From: Isoetes taiwanensis
Lineage: Eukaryota > Streptophyta > Lycopodiopsida > Isoetales > Isoetaceae
Length of the DNA stretch: 64,000 bases
NCBI GenBank assembly: GCA_021234155.1
Contig: JAJEKV010000036.1
Span: 10,923,426 to 10,987,425, forward strand
Reading direction: 5' to 3'
Positions 34,588-44,555 of the stretch are shown piece by piece. The notes beneath the pieces are model-generated. The model did not search any database and had not been told where the DNA came from. It was given only the letters and a program-made list of their open reading frames with translations. The number at the start of each line of letters is the position of its first letter. The first letter of the stretch is position 1. A program made the translations under genes and the position numbers.

Positions 34588-35997
34588 TTGGAGAGAAATG
34601 GTTTGCCAAAAAGAGGAAAGGGAAGAGTGGCACAATCTGAAGTGCATAAGGGGATTGTGAAAAATGTGGTAAGCAAAAGATTCCCTTATGTCCAAAAAGA
34701 GACCGATCGTAATAATGAAGATGATGTTAAATGGCGAAGCTCTTGTTATATGGACGAGAAGTCAAGGAAGGGCACTTCTAGAAGACTAAGATTGGTGGAG
34801 AAGCAAACAGATGCTCCTTTCATGCTATCCGCCATGTTTGATCACATTAAAAAGTTTGTGCATCACAACTTTGCGACTCATTGGCGAGCAAGGAATTTAG
34901 GAGAAGCATTCGTGAGTCTAAGAGATGATTACGTGATATCGGTAGTAGACTTTGCAGAAAATTACACATTGCAGCCCTTCAAAGAAGTGCAGTCTGAACA
35001 TTGGAATGCAGACCAGATCACTATTTTGGTACACATCACTCTCTTCAAGGTAAATGGTAAGTTGCAGAAGACTGTTCACTTATATGTTTCTGATGATAGA
35101 AGTCATGACACACATTTTGTACAACATGCATTTCAACTTCATCTTCAGTGGTTGAAAGAGAATGGAGGATCTCACATGCGGTATCATCTCGTGTGGTCAG
35201 ATGGTTGTGCTGCTCAGTTCAAATCCAGAAGATCATTCTACTTCATATGCAGGTACCATTGTCAGCATGGCATTCGTGTACAATGGAATTTTTTTTCGTC
35301 AGGGCATGGGAAGGGGGAACATGATGGAGAGGCTGCCAAGGCCAAGCAACTCTTGGCCAGTGAGCAAAGAAGAGAGCATGGGATTGAAATAAAGGGTGTT
35401 CATGATGCCTGTGTTGTTTTGAGAAACAATAAATCTCAAGTTCGTAGAGTGTATTGGGAAGTGAAGGAGGCTGAGATTGACAGGTCAAAGCCATTTGATG
35501 TGCAACCCCTTCCTAGTGTCCAAAGCTGGCACTGTGTATCTTCCATAAGTCCGGAGGACCCAACCTTACTGATGGTTAGACCACTATCTTGTTTTTGCAG
35601 TGCCTGCATAAACTTTGAATGGCAGGCATGTGAGTCTATTCAACACTGTGGAAAGTGGACATTGAAGAAGCTAGTCCCATGTGCACATGCTGAAGGTACA
35701 GAATTGGAATCAGAAACTGCAATGTTTGCAAATGAGGTAGAGGAGTTACATGATGTGATACAGTTTGGTGATAATTTTGCTTCTTTTGCTCTTCCTGGTA
35801 ATGAGGAAGATGTGCCATACTATGTTCTTGCTTGCACTAGAGAAAAGCATGTATTGGATCAAACAGTCATTGATGATTACAAGAATGAGCATCATGCAGG
35901 TGACGCAAATCATATCAGCTTTACTATTATCGAAAATTGCCAAGTTGCCATAACAAATATAACTTTGTTGGATGATAGAGAAGTATTGGTGCCGTGA
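34588..35997 (+). CDS. DDE-like transposase, catalytic region
   Basis: This 469-codon frame is the main protein of the transposon. Candidate acidic catalytic residues sit in well-spaced motifs: D121 in VVDFAENY, D205 in WSDGCAAQFK, and E244/D246 in SSGHGKGEHDG. These resemble the beta1, beta4 and alpha4 positions of an RNase-H-fold (DDE/D) transposase. The order 'DFAENY ... VSDD ... WSDG.A.QFK ... FF.S.HGK...DG' is one I associate with uncharacterised transposase-like proteins in many eukaryotes, but I cannot name the superfamily with certainty. A Cys-rich segment (CFCSACINFEWQACE) follows at about residues 335-350. The first ~25 residues may be out of frame (see the exon upstream). The stop at 35995-35997 is the natural end. 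It would cut and integrate the element at its inverted repeats. Confidence 0.65.
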   Translation: MERNGLPKRGKGRVAQSEVHKGIVKNVVSKRFPYVQKETDRNNEDDVKWRSSCYMDEKSRKGTSRRLRLVEKQTDAPFMLSAMFDHIKKFVHHNFATHWRARNLGEAFVSLRDDYVISVVDFAENYTLQPFKEVQSEHWNADQITILVHITLFKVNGKLQKTVHLYVSDDRSHDTHFVQHAFQLHLQWLKENGGSHMRYHLVWSDGCAAQFKSRRSFYFICRYHCQHGIRVQWNFFSSGHGKGEHDGEAAKAKQLLASEQRREHGIEIKGVHDACVVLRNNKSQVRRVYWEVKEAEIDRSKPFDVQPLPSVQSWHCVSSISPEDPTLLMVRPLSCFCSACINFEWQACESIQHCGKWTLKKLVPCAHAEGTELESETAMFANEVEELHDVIQFGDNFASFALPGNEEDVPYYVLACTREKHVLDQTVIDDYKNEHHAGDANHISFTIIENCQVAITNITLLDDREVLVP

Positions 35998-36322
35998 GAG
36001 TCATTATTGGAGCTAAATTTCCCATGAAGAAGATAAATCACAGGGGTTAAAGGTGCTAGTGCGACTTTTGCATTGTCGATGATGTGCATGAGATGTTGCT
36101 AGGAAGTCTTCCCAAAATGGTGGATGCCTTGGATTAGGTGAAGGCTTTGAATTTGCGAAGCTTTTGTATTGTGTTACTTTTTGAATTGAATTGAATTTGC
36201 AAAGTGGTTTGTACCGTGTGTGAACTACCCGTTTGTAAAATATAGCATGGAACATGTTGAAGTTCAAATTATAGACAAGTGCAAAAGGTACACATAATTA
36301 TATTTCGGAGCAAATAGTACAA

Positions 36323-36736
36323 TTGTACACACTTAATAACTTAAGAAGCAGGCCTAATCACTATGTCATTTGGAACACAATATCTCAAGACTATTGCATC
36401 ATGCACGCCTTTCTTCCAACGGTTTTCGATTTACATGTGCCGCAGCCCGTAGCACTTGCCGCTTGGCATTCTCGGCTATTGGAAGGCGGTCCACCCTATT
36501 GGCTGATCAACTACTTACGCAAAGGATGGTCTCCCCAAGGATTATGTAGTAAACCTTGGGCTGCAAGTAGATTTAGCAAATTGCTTCGGTATCTGAATCA
36601 TCGATTCTCTCAACCATTTCCCAAAGCTCGGAAGAATGGTATTCGACCTTGGATTAGTCCCCCTACCAAAGATATTGGGAACTTAGATTTGTTTCTTCTA
36701 TATCGGTTGGTTGAAGATCTACTTCAGGCGGGTTGA
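36323..36736 (+). CDS. Unrecognised ORF inside the transposon (137 codons)
   Basis: The frame stays open with protein-like composition from about 36370 (DYCIMHAFLPTVFDLHVPQP, WHSRLLEGGPPYWLINYLRK) to a stop at 36736 (LFLLYRLVEDLLQAG). It is rich in Trp, Pro and Tyr. It lies between the convergent transposase and the phosphatase-like gene. I do not recognise a family. It could be an extra exon of the transposase gene or an independent gene. Confidence 0.3.
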   Translation: MYTLNNLRSRPNHYVIWNTISQDYCIMHAFLPTVFDLHVPQPVALAAWHSRLLEGGPPYWLINYLRKGWSPQGLCSKPWAASRFSKLLRYLNHRFSQPFPKARKNGIRPWISPPTKDIGNLDLFLLYRLVEDLLQAG

Positions 36737-36897
36737 AGAATTTGACACTTGTTTTGTAGATCATTCCTTACACCTACAATGCATACAAAATTATTAGTAT
36801 ATCATGTGAAAGCTTAACTATATTACCTAAGTTATGTACATACAGCCTGTATTGCAAAAGCTCTACAACATACAACATCTAAGGATAATTGTATTAC

Positions 36898-37733
36898 CTA
36901 AGTTAGATACATACACGAAGATGTGCCCGTGTCCTCGACTTGTTTGCTATCGATGTACCAAAGACACTCATCTTGTACCCCACCTTCATCATCTTCACTA
37001 GATTCTTCTATTATTGTGAATCTCTTCACTGTGATGCTAGGCTTCTTAATTAGCAAGCAACCTCTATTGCAAAAGCTCCATAAACTATCAATGTCTTCAC
37101 CATATTGAGATTTTATGCATTTCACTACTGTGTCATTGTATGCACGAGAAGTATCAAATTGATGCTCTTGGACATAAGTGGTAAAGTCATTTGCATTCTT
37201 CAAGCCTACAAACCAGGTCAAATAGCCAACACAAATCTTTGTCTTCACCGGTTAGCACTCGATGCCATCTTGGTATGCGGCAAAGAGCAACCCTCATTGA
37301 AGATACATTTGAAAGGAAGGTCGATAATCATAACACATCTATTTCCGTATTCTGGATACTTGAGGAGTGGAATATCCAAAGGGAAAAGAGATATGTCTGT
37401 CCCATCATTGGCCTCTAAGAAGAGGGTCCAACATCTATTGCCACCATAAATGAATTTAAATCTTGGTATGCCTTGCTCATACAACTTGTCTACAATGGTC
37501 GTCAGAACATCCAAGGGAAGATCTGACCAAACAGCCAAATCCCAATGGTTGGAACACCAGTACAACAATGATTTCGACAATGGACGACAAAAGAAGACTC
37601 CATCAGGTAATTGGATTGGCACTTGAGTGCCATTATAGTCACTGGGTGCTGATTTACAATAGTAACCCAAAATGCCTTGGAGATCAAATATAATAAGCCC
37701 TGTAAGTAATCCAGGCGCAGTTAGGTTAGCCAT
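36898..37733 (-). pseudogene. FCP1/NIF-like (HAD-type) phosphatase homologue carried by the transposon
   Basis: Two minus-strand frames (37245-37733, then 36898-37248) join across a frame change near 37247. The first has the HAD/NIF layout: GLIIFDLQGILG at residues ~11-22 (motif I, with the second Asp replaced by Gln), then YWCSNHWDLAVWSDLPLDVL (motif II-like). It continues with FKFIYGGNRCW and MIIDLPFKCIFNEG, the latter matching the family's 'LLDDSPYKALLNP' block with its Asp pair reduced. The second frame gives the usual tail (NANDFTTYVQEHQF) and an acidic end. In hosts such proteins are FCP1-domain phosphatases. Here both the motif I change and the frameshift argue against catalysis. Why a transposon carries it is unknown. 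An unrecognised short intron instead of a frameshift is possible. Confidence 0.6.
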
Positions 37734-37893
37734 ACATCTAACCCCACCAAGCCTAAGGATAAGACAGAAAGTCTAAACTAATTCTAGTTTTTAACCCTTG
37801 ATAGAAATTAAAGCGTTGCAAACAATTTCTTATTCAAATAAATTTCAAAGTACAATAGTCAATTAGCTTTAAATTTCATAAGTTGGAATGAGT

Positions 37894-38462
37894 TTAACTA
37901 CCACTCTTCTGCCCAGGCCCAGTGACAACTTGTTTTGTCTCATCTCTTCTTCTCAAACCATATTCAATCATGGATTTTATTAATACATTTCTTCTGCCAA
38001 GTGCAAAATCCTTGTCAAACCATGTTGATGAAAACTGCAACAAACACAAGAATTAAGATCCGCTATAATAAAACATCCCAAAAGATTTATGTGAAATATA
38101 AGAACAACTCACCATGCTTTTAGAATTCACTTGGGCATCCACAAAAGCTTGCATAAAGGCCATCATATAAAGACCGTAGCTTACATTATCTGGTTGTTGT
38201 GGAACCTCTGGAATAGTTTCCTTCTTCACTGCATTCTTCACATATAATTCAACTCTACGTGAGCTAGAGTTGGTTAGATATGTGATGACATCCTTATGAA
38301 GCCTGCACACACAAATGAGAACATGCAACTAAGATTTAAGCAAGCAAAAAAGGGTACATATCTTGAAAAGAAAATGCTTACATATTTAGGAGTTTGTTGT
38401 CCACTGTTATACCAGTCATGGAGTTCAACACAATAATTGCAGGAGAAGCCATTGAGGTGGTA
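37894..38462 (-). CDS. Ulp1-like (C48) cysteine-protease homologue, C-terminal exons, catalytic Cys lost
   Basis: Three minus-strand exons with GT..AG borders and matching phases are 38382-38462, 38113-38302 and 37894-38034; introns are 38303-38381 and 38035-38112. The joined frame reads SPAIIVLNSMTGITVDNKLL, then LHKDVITYLTNSSS, then VPQQPDNVSYGLYMMAFMQ, and ends GPGQKSGS, stop. This matches the C-terminal half of plant Ulp1-type proteases ('I.VLDSM ... VPQQ.N..DCGLYML.FM'), often captured by transposons. The catalytic Asp position reads Asn (VLNSM) and DCG reads SYG, so the active Cys is missing. The His-containing upstream exon was not identified; a minus-strand ORF at 38494-38712 is a candidate. 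The clean splicing with lost catalytic residues suggests a non-catalytic SUMO-binding or structural role, or simple decay. Confidence 0.6.
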
Positions 38463-38712
38463 CTGCAATTTTTTGGCAACTCTAAAACAAAAATCACCAA
38501 AACATGATGGGCGGGGTCCTCAACTTGAACTGAACCATAATATACCGGCATTTACTAACAACAATGCCTTGTAGCCCTTTCTCAACCGCACTTCCGCTTT
38601 GACCGTCCCATACTATTAGCATCCGGGCTAATCTTTTAAATGCTGCCCGATAAGTCAAAAAGTTTTTACTCAAGGGAAGAAAAAGAAGACATCTACGCCA
38701 TTTGGATGTCAA

Positions 38713-40640
38713 TGTGTTTGCTCACATACCTTCCGAATATGTCTAAATGTCTCGTTAGACATGTGCCTATCTTTAAACAATGTCTCCACACAATATTTCG
38801 TGACCTTAATCGAGAGGTTCACTTTTGGAACGGATAGAATGGAACCATTGTCTGCGAAGGTTATCCATGTCACTTTGCAAACCAAGCATCAATGGTAACT
38901 AGCATAAAACACATATTTACTAATCCAATTACACTTACAGTTGCTCAACCGATGTCCGCTTCTAGTTCTCTTAGCTGGCGCGACACCTTTGTATCTTTTC
39001 TTTTTCTTGACTCTTTCTTGTTCGCACCACTATCGTATCTGTTCTATCCTCGATTCCTCCTTCTCTTGCTTCACCACAACCACCGCTTTCATATCAGTAG
39101 CCACATTCTCCACTAAAATTTCTTCAATACCAGGTTGTATATGTTCCCGCCTTACATGATTCTTCAATCTTTTTCGATTGTAGTTCCAACTAAGGCCATA
39201 GATCCACTAGTTTCCTCTCTTTTTTCGCGAATAATAAAATGTATGAACATGCAATAACTAAATGCAATAAGTAGTTTTTGACTTACCACTTGAAAACAAC
39301 ATTTCAAGTTCGGTTACGATGATGTGGCATTGGCTTTAGAATTGGTACCTTCTCACATTGTCTCATGATTGTTTTCTTTTGGAGTGTCGAAAACCTCTAC
39401 AATAATATCTTTTTTTTTTTAGAGTGTCGAGACGGCTTCATTGTTCTCCTCGCTCATTTGGTTCGAAGACTACAAGATAAGTCATTGTCAACAACAAAGA
39501 TAAAACATTAAGAAAATGTAGAAATTAAACTAATATGGACACACTGTGTTGCCACATTCAAATGGCTTTGCTTGAGCTCAATTTGTTGTGCATATGAAGC
39601 TACAATTGTAGCTTTGCTTGTGATAGCTGTATCTGTTATTAAAAAAATGAGCTCAATTTGCTTCCTTATAAAATCCAGCAAATTCATTTAAAACTAATTA
39701 CTTACTTGATGTTCCTTTTCCTCCTCTCTCATGCTCTGCTACAAATGTGTTGAATGTGTTCGAGGTGACCTGGATGTGGACCGGGGTTGACTTATCATGC
39801 TTCCCTCCATAATAATCATCTACACAACTTAAAAAATCAAGTGTCTTTGCAGGAGGATCTACTCTGTTCTTGCCGGCATCTGCATACGAGGTGAAATTGA
39901 AATACATATGAAAATACCATAACCACATATCACATACCTTTCTCTGGCTTCTTTATACTACTCATGTCACCTGCAAGAATGAAAGCATTACCAATAATAA
40001 CTAGATGACTGAAAAGAAATGTACAATCCGGAAAAGCAATGTACAATCCAATTCCAAATGTATTCCATGTATCCAGATTGCGGAACTATGTACAGTTTAT
40101 GTACCCACATCCAAATGTAGAAAGCTTCCTAGAAAAAAGAATTCATAAATGCATTCCATGTAGTCTGTACTAGATATATTAGATATATGTATTTGGAGCC
40201 AATCAGAAAAAGCTTCTTGGAAAATTGTAATTGCATTAAAATGTATGATAGAGTACGAAGATGTATCAAAATGTCCCCAAAGAGAAGACCACATGTTATA
40301 CAAATGTACGTACATGTGCAGTTACCTACTTATCCTATTTTCTTAGTACATAAAAGTAACTCCTCAATATTATCTGGCAACACTGTACATCATGCACATT
40401 AATAATATGCATGTACTAACATGATGTTTACACCAGCCTAGAAAAGCAAAACGATCCAACCCTACAAATCTTCACTTCAACCTACATTTTAAAACCCAAA
40501 TGTAATTAATATACTACTGAAACAATTAATGCACAACCAATGCACAACTTCTAACTAATATCCATCTACCAATCTTACACCTGAACTAATAAAGAAAGAC
40601 ATGAAAGAAATCGATTATGCATGCTTACCTTTTCCAATCA
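38713..40640. other. Central right part of the transposon, no gene resolved
   Basis: AT-rich DNA between the Ulp1-like exons and the coiled-coil gene. Short minus-strand ORFs such as 39698-39928 (FTSYADAGKNRVDPPAKTLD) may be further exons of the Ulp1-like gene. I cannot connect them by splice sites with confidence. Confidence 0.4.
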
Positions 40641-40649
40641 GCCCCAATG

Positions 40650-41830
40650 CACGAGGTAGATTCACATCCCATGTGCAGCCTGGTACCGCGCAGTTGTTCC
40701 TTGTGCTAGCAAGATAGGAGATACATAATAGGCAGTAAGGATGTCTGCAAGATGCCAATACCACTGGGGAGGAACCAAAACACTTTTCCGCAATTTGTGC
40801 GGGATCAAAATCAGCATTTGGTCGCTCTTCCTGAAAACCAAAGAAAGAGGAGGAGGCTGCAAGCTAAGGACCGAGGAGTGATCTAAGAACTCCCTCAACT
40901 CCAAAATCTTTGTGTCCCCCTCCTCAATTGCTCTCTTTTTTGAAGACCTTAAATTGAGTTCAGAATCTAGCTGCCTCAACTCAGATGCTTTTGCTTCCAC
41001 TTCCTTGCTAAGCTCAGCTAGATCCCGCCCCCGCTTGCTCTTCTGCGCAATTGCATCCTCCACCTTCCATTTTATGTGCTCAAACTTCATAGCACTACCG
41101 TCACTTCCATCCATCTGCTGTTGAAATGCCTCCAACTCTGACATCAGATTCAAGTAATAAGTCTCGGCCTCATGGACTAGCTTAGAATATACTGCCCTTT
41201 CCCCTTCCCTATGCTTCAAAGTCTCGTATAGCTGCAGTCTCGTCTCCTGTAAATTCTGCATCTCCTTACATATGCTTTCCTTCAAAGAGGATCTGCTCTC
41301 AAGAAATACATTGTCCAGATCCTCTTTTTTGTAGAAAGTATCATAGGACTTGTGGCCCTTGGCATTGCTGGACTTGACTGTTACAACTTCAGTCAAAACC
41401 TCGGATTCTTTGACCTTGCTTTTAGTCGTGGCTGTTTTTTAACATCATCCCAATCAACTGATTCACCTTTTAAGTGTAAGGCAAATGCTCTAGCAAAATA
41501 CTGGGGGAACATAGTGATTACGTACATCTTTCCTACCAATGCAAACTCATACCACTTAAAAAAATTCTGCCTGGTCTTCCAACTTCACCGGCTCATCCTT
41601 GTACCCCGTTCGTAGGTTCCTTAGATCCCCAAACTTACATCACTACTGAGTTGTACTCTGCAAATTTTTCCTTGAATTTCATATTCGCCGGATCCCTTCG
41701 CGAGAAAATATCATGTCCTCCTTTGTCGCAGCCCGGGACTTCCGGACTTCAAATGTGTCCCCTGCTTTGGAAGCCCCGGGAGATTTTCGACCGATGCAGG
41801 CAACACTCTTCTTTGGTGTCTTTGCCATTG
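40650..41830 (-). CDS. Coiled-coil protein carried by the transposon (frames interrupted)
   Basis: On the minus strand a start at 41827 gives MAKTPKKSVACIGRKSPGAS and a basic region. After a frame change near 41695 it reads SRRDPANMKFKEKFAEYNSV. Further along are LEDQAEFF, KWYEFALVGKMYV and FPQYFARAFALHLKG (41600-41470). The long frame at 40662-41396 is a heptad coiled coil (SLKESICKEMQNLQETRLQL ... ELSKEVEAKASELRQLDSEL), ending with VPPQWYWHLADILTAYYVSP. The YFARAFAL block and the coiled coil match the relic at 15.3-16.3 kb, which defines a conserved protein family tied to this transposon lineage. Introns or frameshifts separate the pieces. Its function is unknown; a second transposition factor is my inference. 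Confidence 0.55.
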
Positions 41831-42235
41831 TCTGTACGCAATGCAACAAGAAATATCTTTTAATTGTCCTAAAGGTGCAACAATCTGAGCTTGCACATGT
41901 AAACAAAACCCTAAAGTAATAAATTAAAAGCGAAAAAAAAAAAAACTAGGGAAGAAGACGATTGTACCTTTGATTTGTTGAGAATGGCCAAAGCGACTTT
42001 CTAAGAGCGTCTTTTAGTCGCTTGCAAGAGATCGAGGTGCCGGATCGCAGGGTAAAAGCAGAGAGATCAAATGACAAAGAAACAAGAACGGGGAAGAAAG
42101 AATTGGAGGGAATTTTCGATATGCCTATTTTCGGTCGAAAAAAAAAACAAAATTCACGGTAATTATTATACATTTCTAAAAATGTATATATATTAAAATG
42201 ACCCAATATTTTATCACCCTAACGTGCTTTTACCC

Positions 42236-42239
42236 AGTG
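42236..42239. repeat. Target-site duplication (AGTG), right
   Basis: AGTG follows the right transposon end directly and matches 32524-32527. The interrupted LINE 3'UTR continues after it (tcgaggtatcgctg). Confidence 0.85.
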
Positions 42240-42358
42240 TCGAGGTATCGCTGTCTCTTTGGGGCAGTTCTCCTGCCTCCTCACTTGCTTTGTAACATTA
42301 CCATTCTTTTAATATATTGACGACACAGTTCTTAAAAAAAAAAAAAAAAAAAAAAAAA
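42236..42358 (+). mobile_element. LINE 3'UTR and poly-A tail (continuation of 31560-32527)
   Basis: The stretch 'tgtcgaggtatcgctgtctc ... gctttgtaacattaccattc ... atatattgacgacacagttctt' matches the reverse complement of 44570-44660, the 3'UTR of the minus-strand LINE. It ends in a 25-A tail at 42334-42358. Confidence 0.9.
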
Positions 42359-44555
42359 ATCTCTACATTATTTGAGACAAAAAACAGGGGGCATCTGGCA
42401 TCTAAAGAATTAATATTATACTACTTTGGAGTTATTAAAGCAAGTTTTTTTGTTGAACTGAGTTTGTTCACTCATACATTTTTCAGTTCTTTTTCAATAT
42501 ACACTCAGTTCCTTTTCACTTATACACTCCCAAGTCTTTCATATTCTTCATTCTTTAATGCAAGCATCAATTGCCATCAAATATATACCAGAATATCAGG
42601 TCTAAGAATGTGAATATGCAGGATTTTGTCGCCTCCCTTGCAAAGAACAATATTTTCTACTCAATTCTTTAAGATCCCGTGCACACTGTACTGAACCAGT
42701 GTAGGGTGGCATAGAGGCGACACTCCTTAGATGTTCTCTTCTACTCTATAATGGATAATAGATAATGTCGTGATAAATAAAATGTCAATAATTATTATGC
42801 AAGATAACACAGACTAGGATAAAATTGCAAAATAGACTACGATGAAATTGCAAAAGTATAAATGTGTGTATACTGTATACATAACATTCAGGTTGCAAAT
42901 AGTTTATTGGAGAAGTGCCACATGCTCCAATATACATATGATGAACATTAGGCTATATTCACATGTCATGAACATCTAGAAACCTATAGAGCTGCGACAT
43001 GTGTTTGTTCATAATAGATGCATGTTTTTTGTGATTAACATGCATTTGTTGCATTCGTTCATGATACATGCACATGTTCTTTAATCACCCCTCACAATAT
43101 TTTGAGATAACTCTTTTAGATTTGACAATCAAGCCACAACTTAATGAATAGCGATTTGACAACCAAGCCACAACTTAATGAATAGCCCCAAATAAACTAT
43201 TGGTACTAAGGCTTAGATTTCTAGATACAATTCCTTTAGATTTGGAAAGCTAGCCACAACTTCATGAGTATTTCAAGTAGACTATTGGCGCCAGGGCTTA
43301 ATATGGTAATAAGAAAAATGGGCAATTAAACGAATAGACAAAACAAATTCCTTTTTTAACATCCAAAGATTTCAAAGATTTCGGGTTGATTAAGAATAGA
43401 AATAAAATACATGTAGAGCCAAATGTGTAATCCTACATGCACATCACAAAATAGAAAAATCACAACAATATCAACATGGCAGAGATTTACCATACTGCAA
43501 ATCCAGTACCAAATGCAAGTATTTTAGTGCACAGATATGCATAGGCTTCCTTCCCTTGGGTTGCTTTATTAAAACGGAAGAACCTAAAATAGACTAGATA
43601 TTTTTCAGGGTAGACATGACGTCTAAGTTACATGACATCTAAATTACATATTCTTTGTTAGACATTATTCATCGTTTTGTGAACCAATAAAAACTACACA
43701 ACATTCTAGACCAATATGCTTTGTAATTGGTATTGTTAGAGGCCTATGCCAGTTAAAAATGACACAAATGATTGTCATATGCGGCAACTCAACGCAGCTG
43801 ACACCAATATTTTTGCCATGTACATTGGATGTACATCTACAACCTCATAATTCCTTGCAATGAAACCGTACTTATGCACGACAACCTTATCATTCCTTGC
43901 AACAAAATCATACCTCCAGACCAGACATGCGCAACTCCTTATGATTCATATTGTTGCACAGACCTTTCAATAGTTGTAAATCTAACATCCAAAACTTGGA
44001 CAATAACTTAAAAGGAGCACCATTGACAACCCTACATATATTCCTAAAGCCAACATCTTATTCATATAATTCTACAATAAATTTGTAGTTACGGCCGGCA
44101 ACGCCGGGCACCATAACTAGTATTCTTTGATTTTCTAGTAGCGTCATTACTACAAGGGTTTTTTGGAAACATCTCAGACAAGGGTTTCAATCCTAGCTAG
44201 TAGTAATGCCATTCCATTCTATTCTATTCCATTCCATTCTTATGTGTAGGGTTTTCATGCTTTCTTTACTATGATGATGGTGATTATGGAGGTTAGAATT
44301 GTGTTTTCCATGTTATTTTTACCTAGTTGGGATTTAGATTGAGTTGGATTAGGTAAGGTTATCGGTCTGGCCGAGGCTGATAACCAAAAATGCTTTACCG
44401 AGGCTGTACATCCGAGGCCACGCATTTTTGGTTATCAATCGAGACAAAGATCGATAACCACCTTATCGGACTTATATGGGTGGAATAGTACTGATAATTA
44501 GTTATCAATACTCCTCTAGTACTGATTTATCAGTATTCCTGCAATAGTGATAATT
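42359..44555. other. AT-rich spacer with tandem and inverted repeats
   Basis: No gene is recognised. A ~31-bp unit ('gatttgacaa-t/c-caagccac', then 'aacttaatgaatagc') is tandemly duplicated at 43122-43184, with a weaker third copy near 43230. At 44380-44460 'ctgataaccaaaaatgc' and 'gcatttttggttatcaat' form an inverted repeat. A ctattccattc-type simple repeat lies near 44215-44240. Confidence 0.5.
44539..44555. repeat. LINE target-site duplication, left (17 bp)
   Basis: CTGCAATAGTGATAATT precedes the T-run (minus-strand poly-A tail) and is repeated exactly at 48295-48311. Confidence 0.9.

Larger units (their letters stand above)
32528..42235. mobile_element. Complete 9.7-kb DNA transposon with accessory genes
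   Basis: The element is bounded by perfect 21-bp terminal inverted repeats (GGGTAAAAGCACGTTAGGGT plus one base at the left; the reverse complement at 42215-42235) and a 4-bp AGTG target duplication. The plus-strand left half has a DDE-like transposase in several exons (32.8-36.0 kb). The minus-strand right half has an FCP1/NIF-like protein (36.9-37.7 kb), a Ulp1-like protein (37.9-38.5 kb and perhaps upstream) and a coiled-coil protein (40.7-41.8 kb). The 4-bp duplication would suit, among known superfamilies, Sola. The family assignment is not certain and should be made by a transposase search. Several frameshifts suggest that this copy is no longer fully autonomous. Confidence 0.9.

Noticed and set aside
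36898-37248. 43-bp intron instead of a frameshift in the phosphatase-like gene
   Set aside because: A donor (GTGAAG) and an acceptor (TTTGTAG) exist, but joining them puts the downstream part out of frame.
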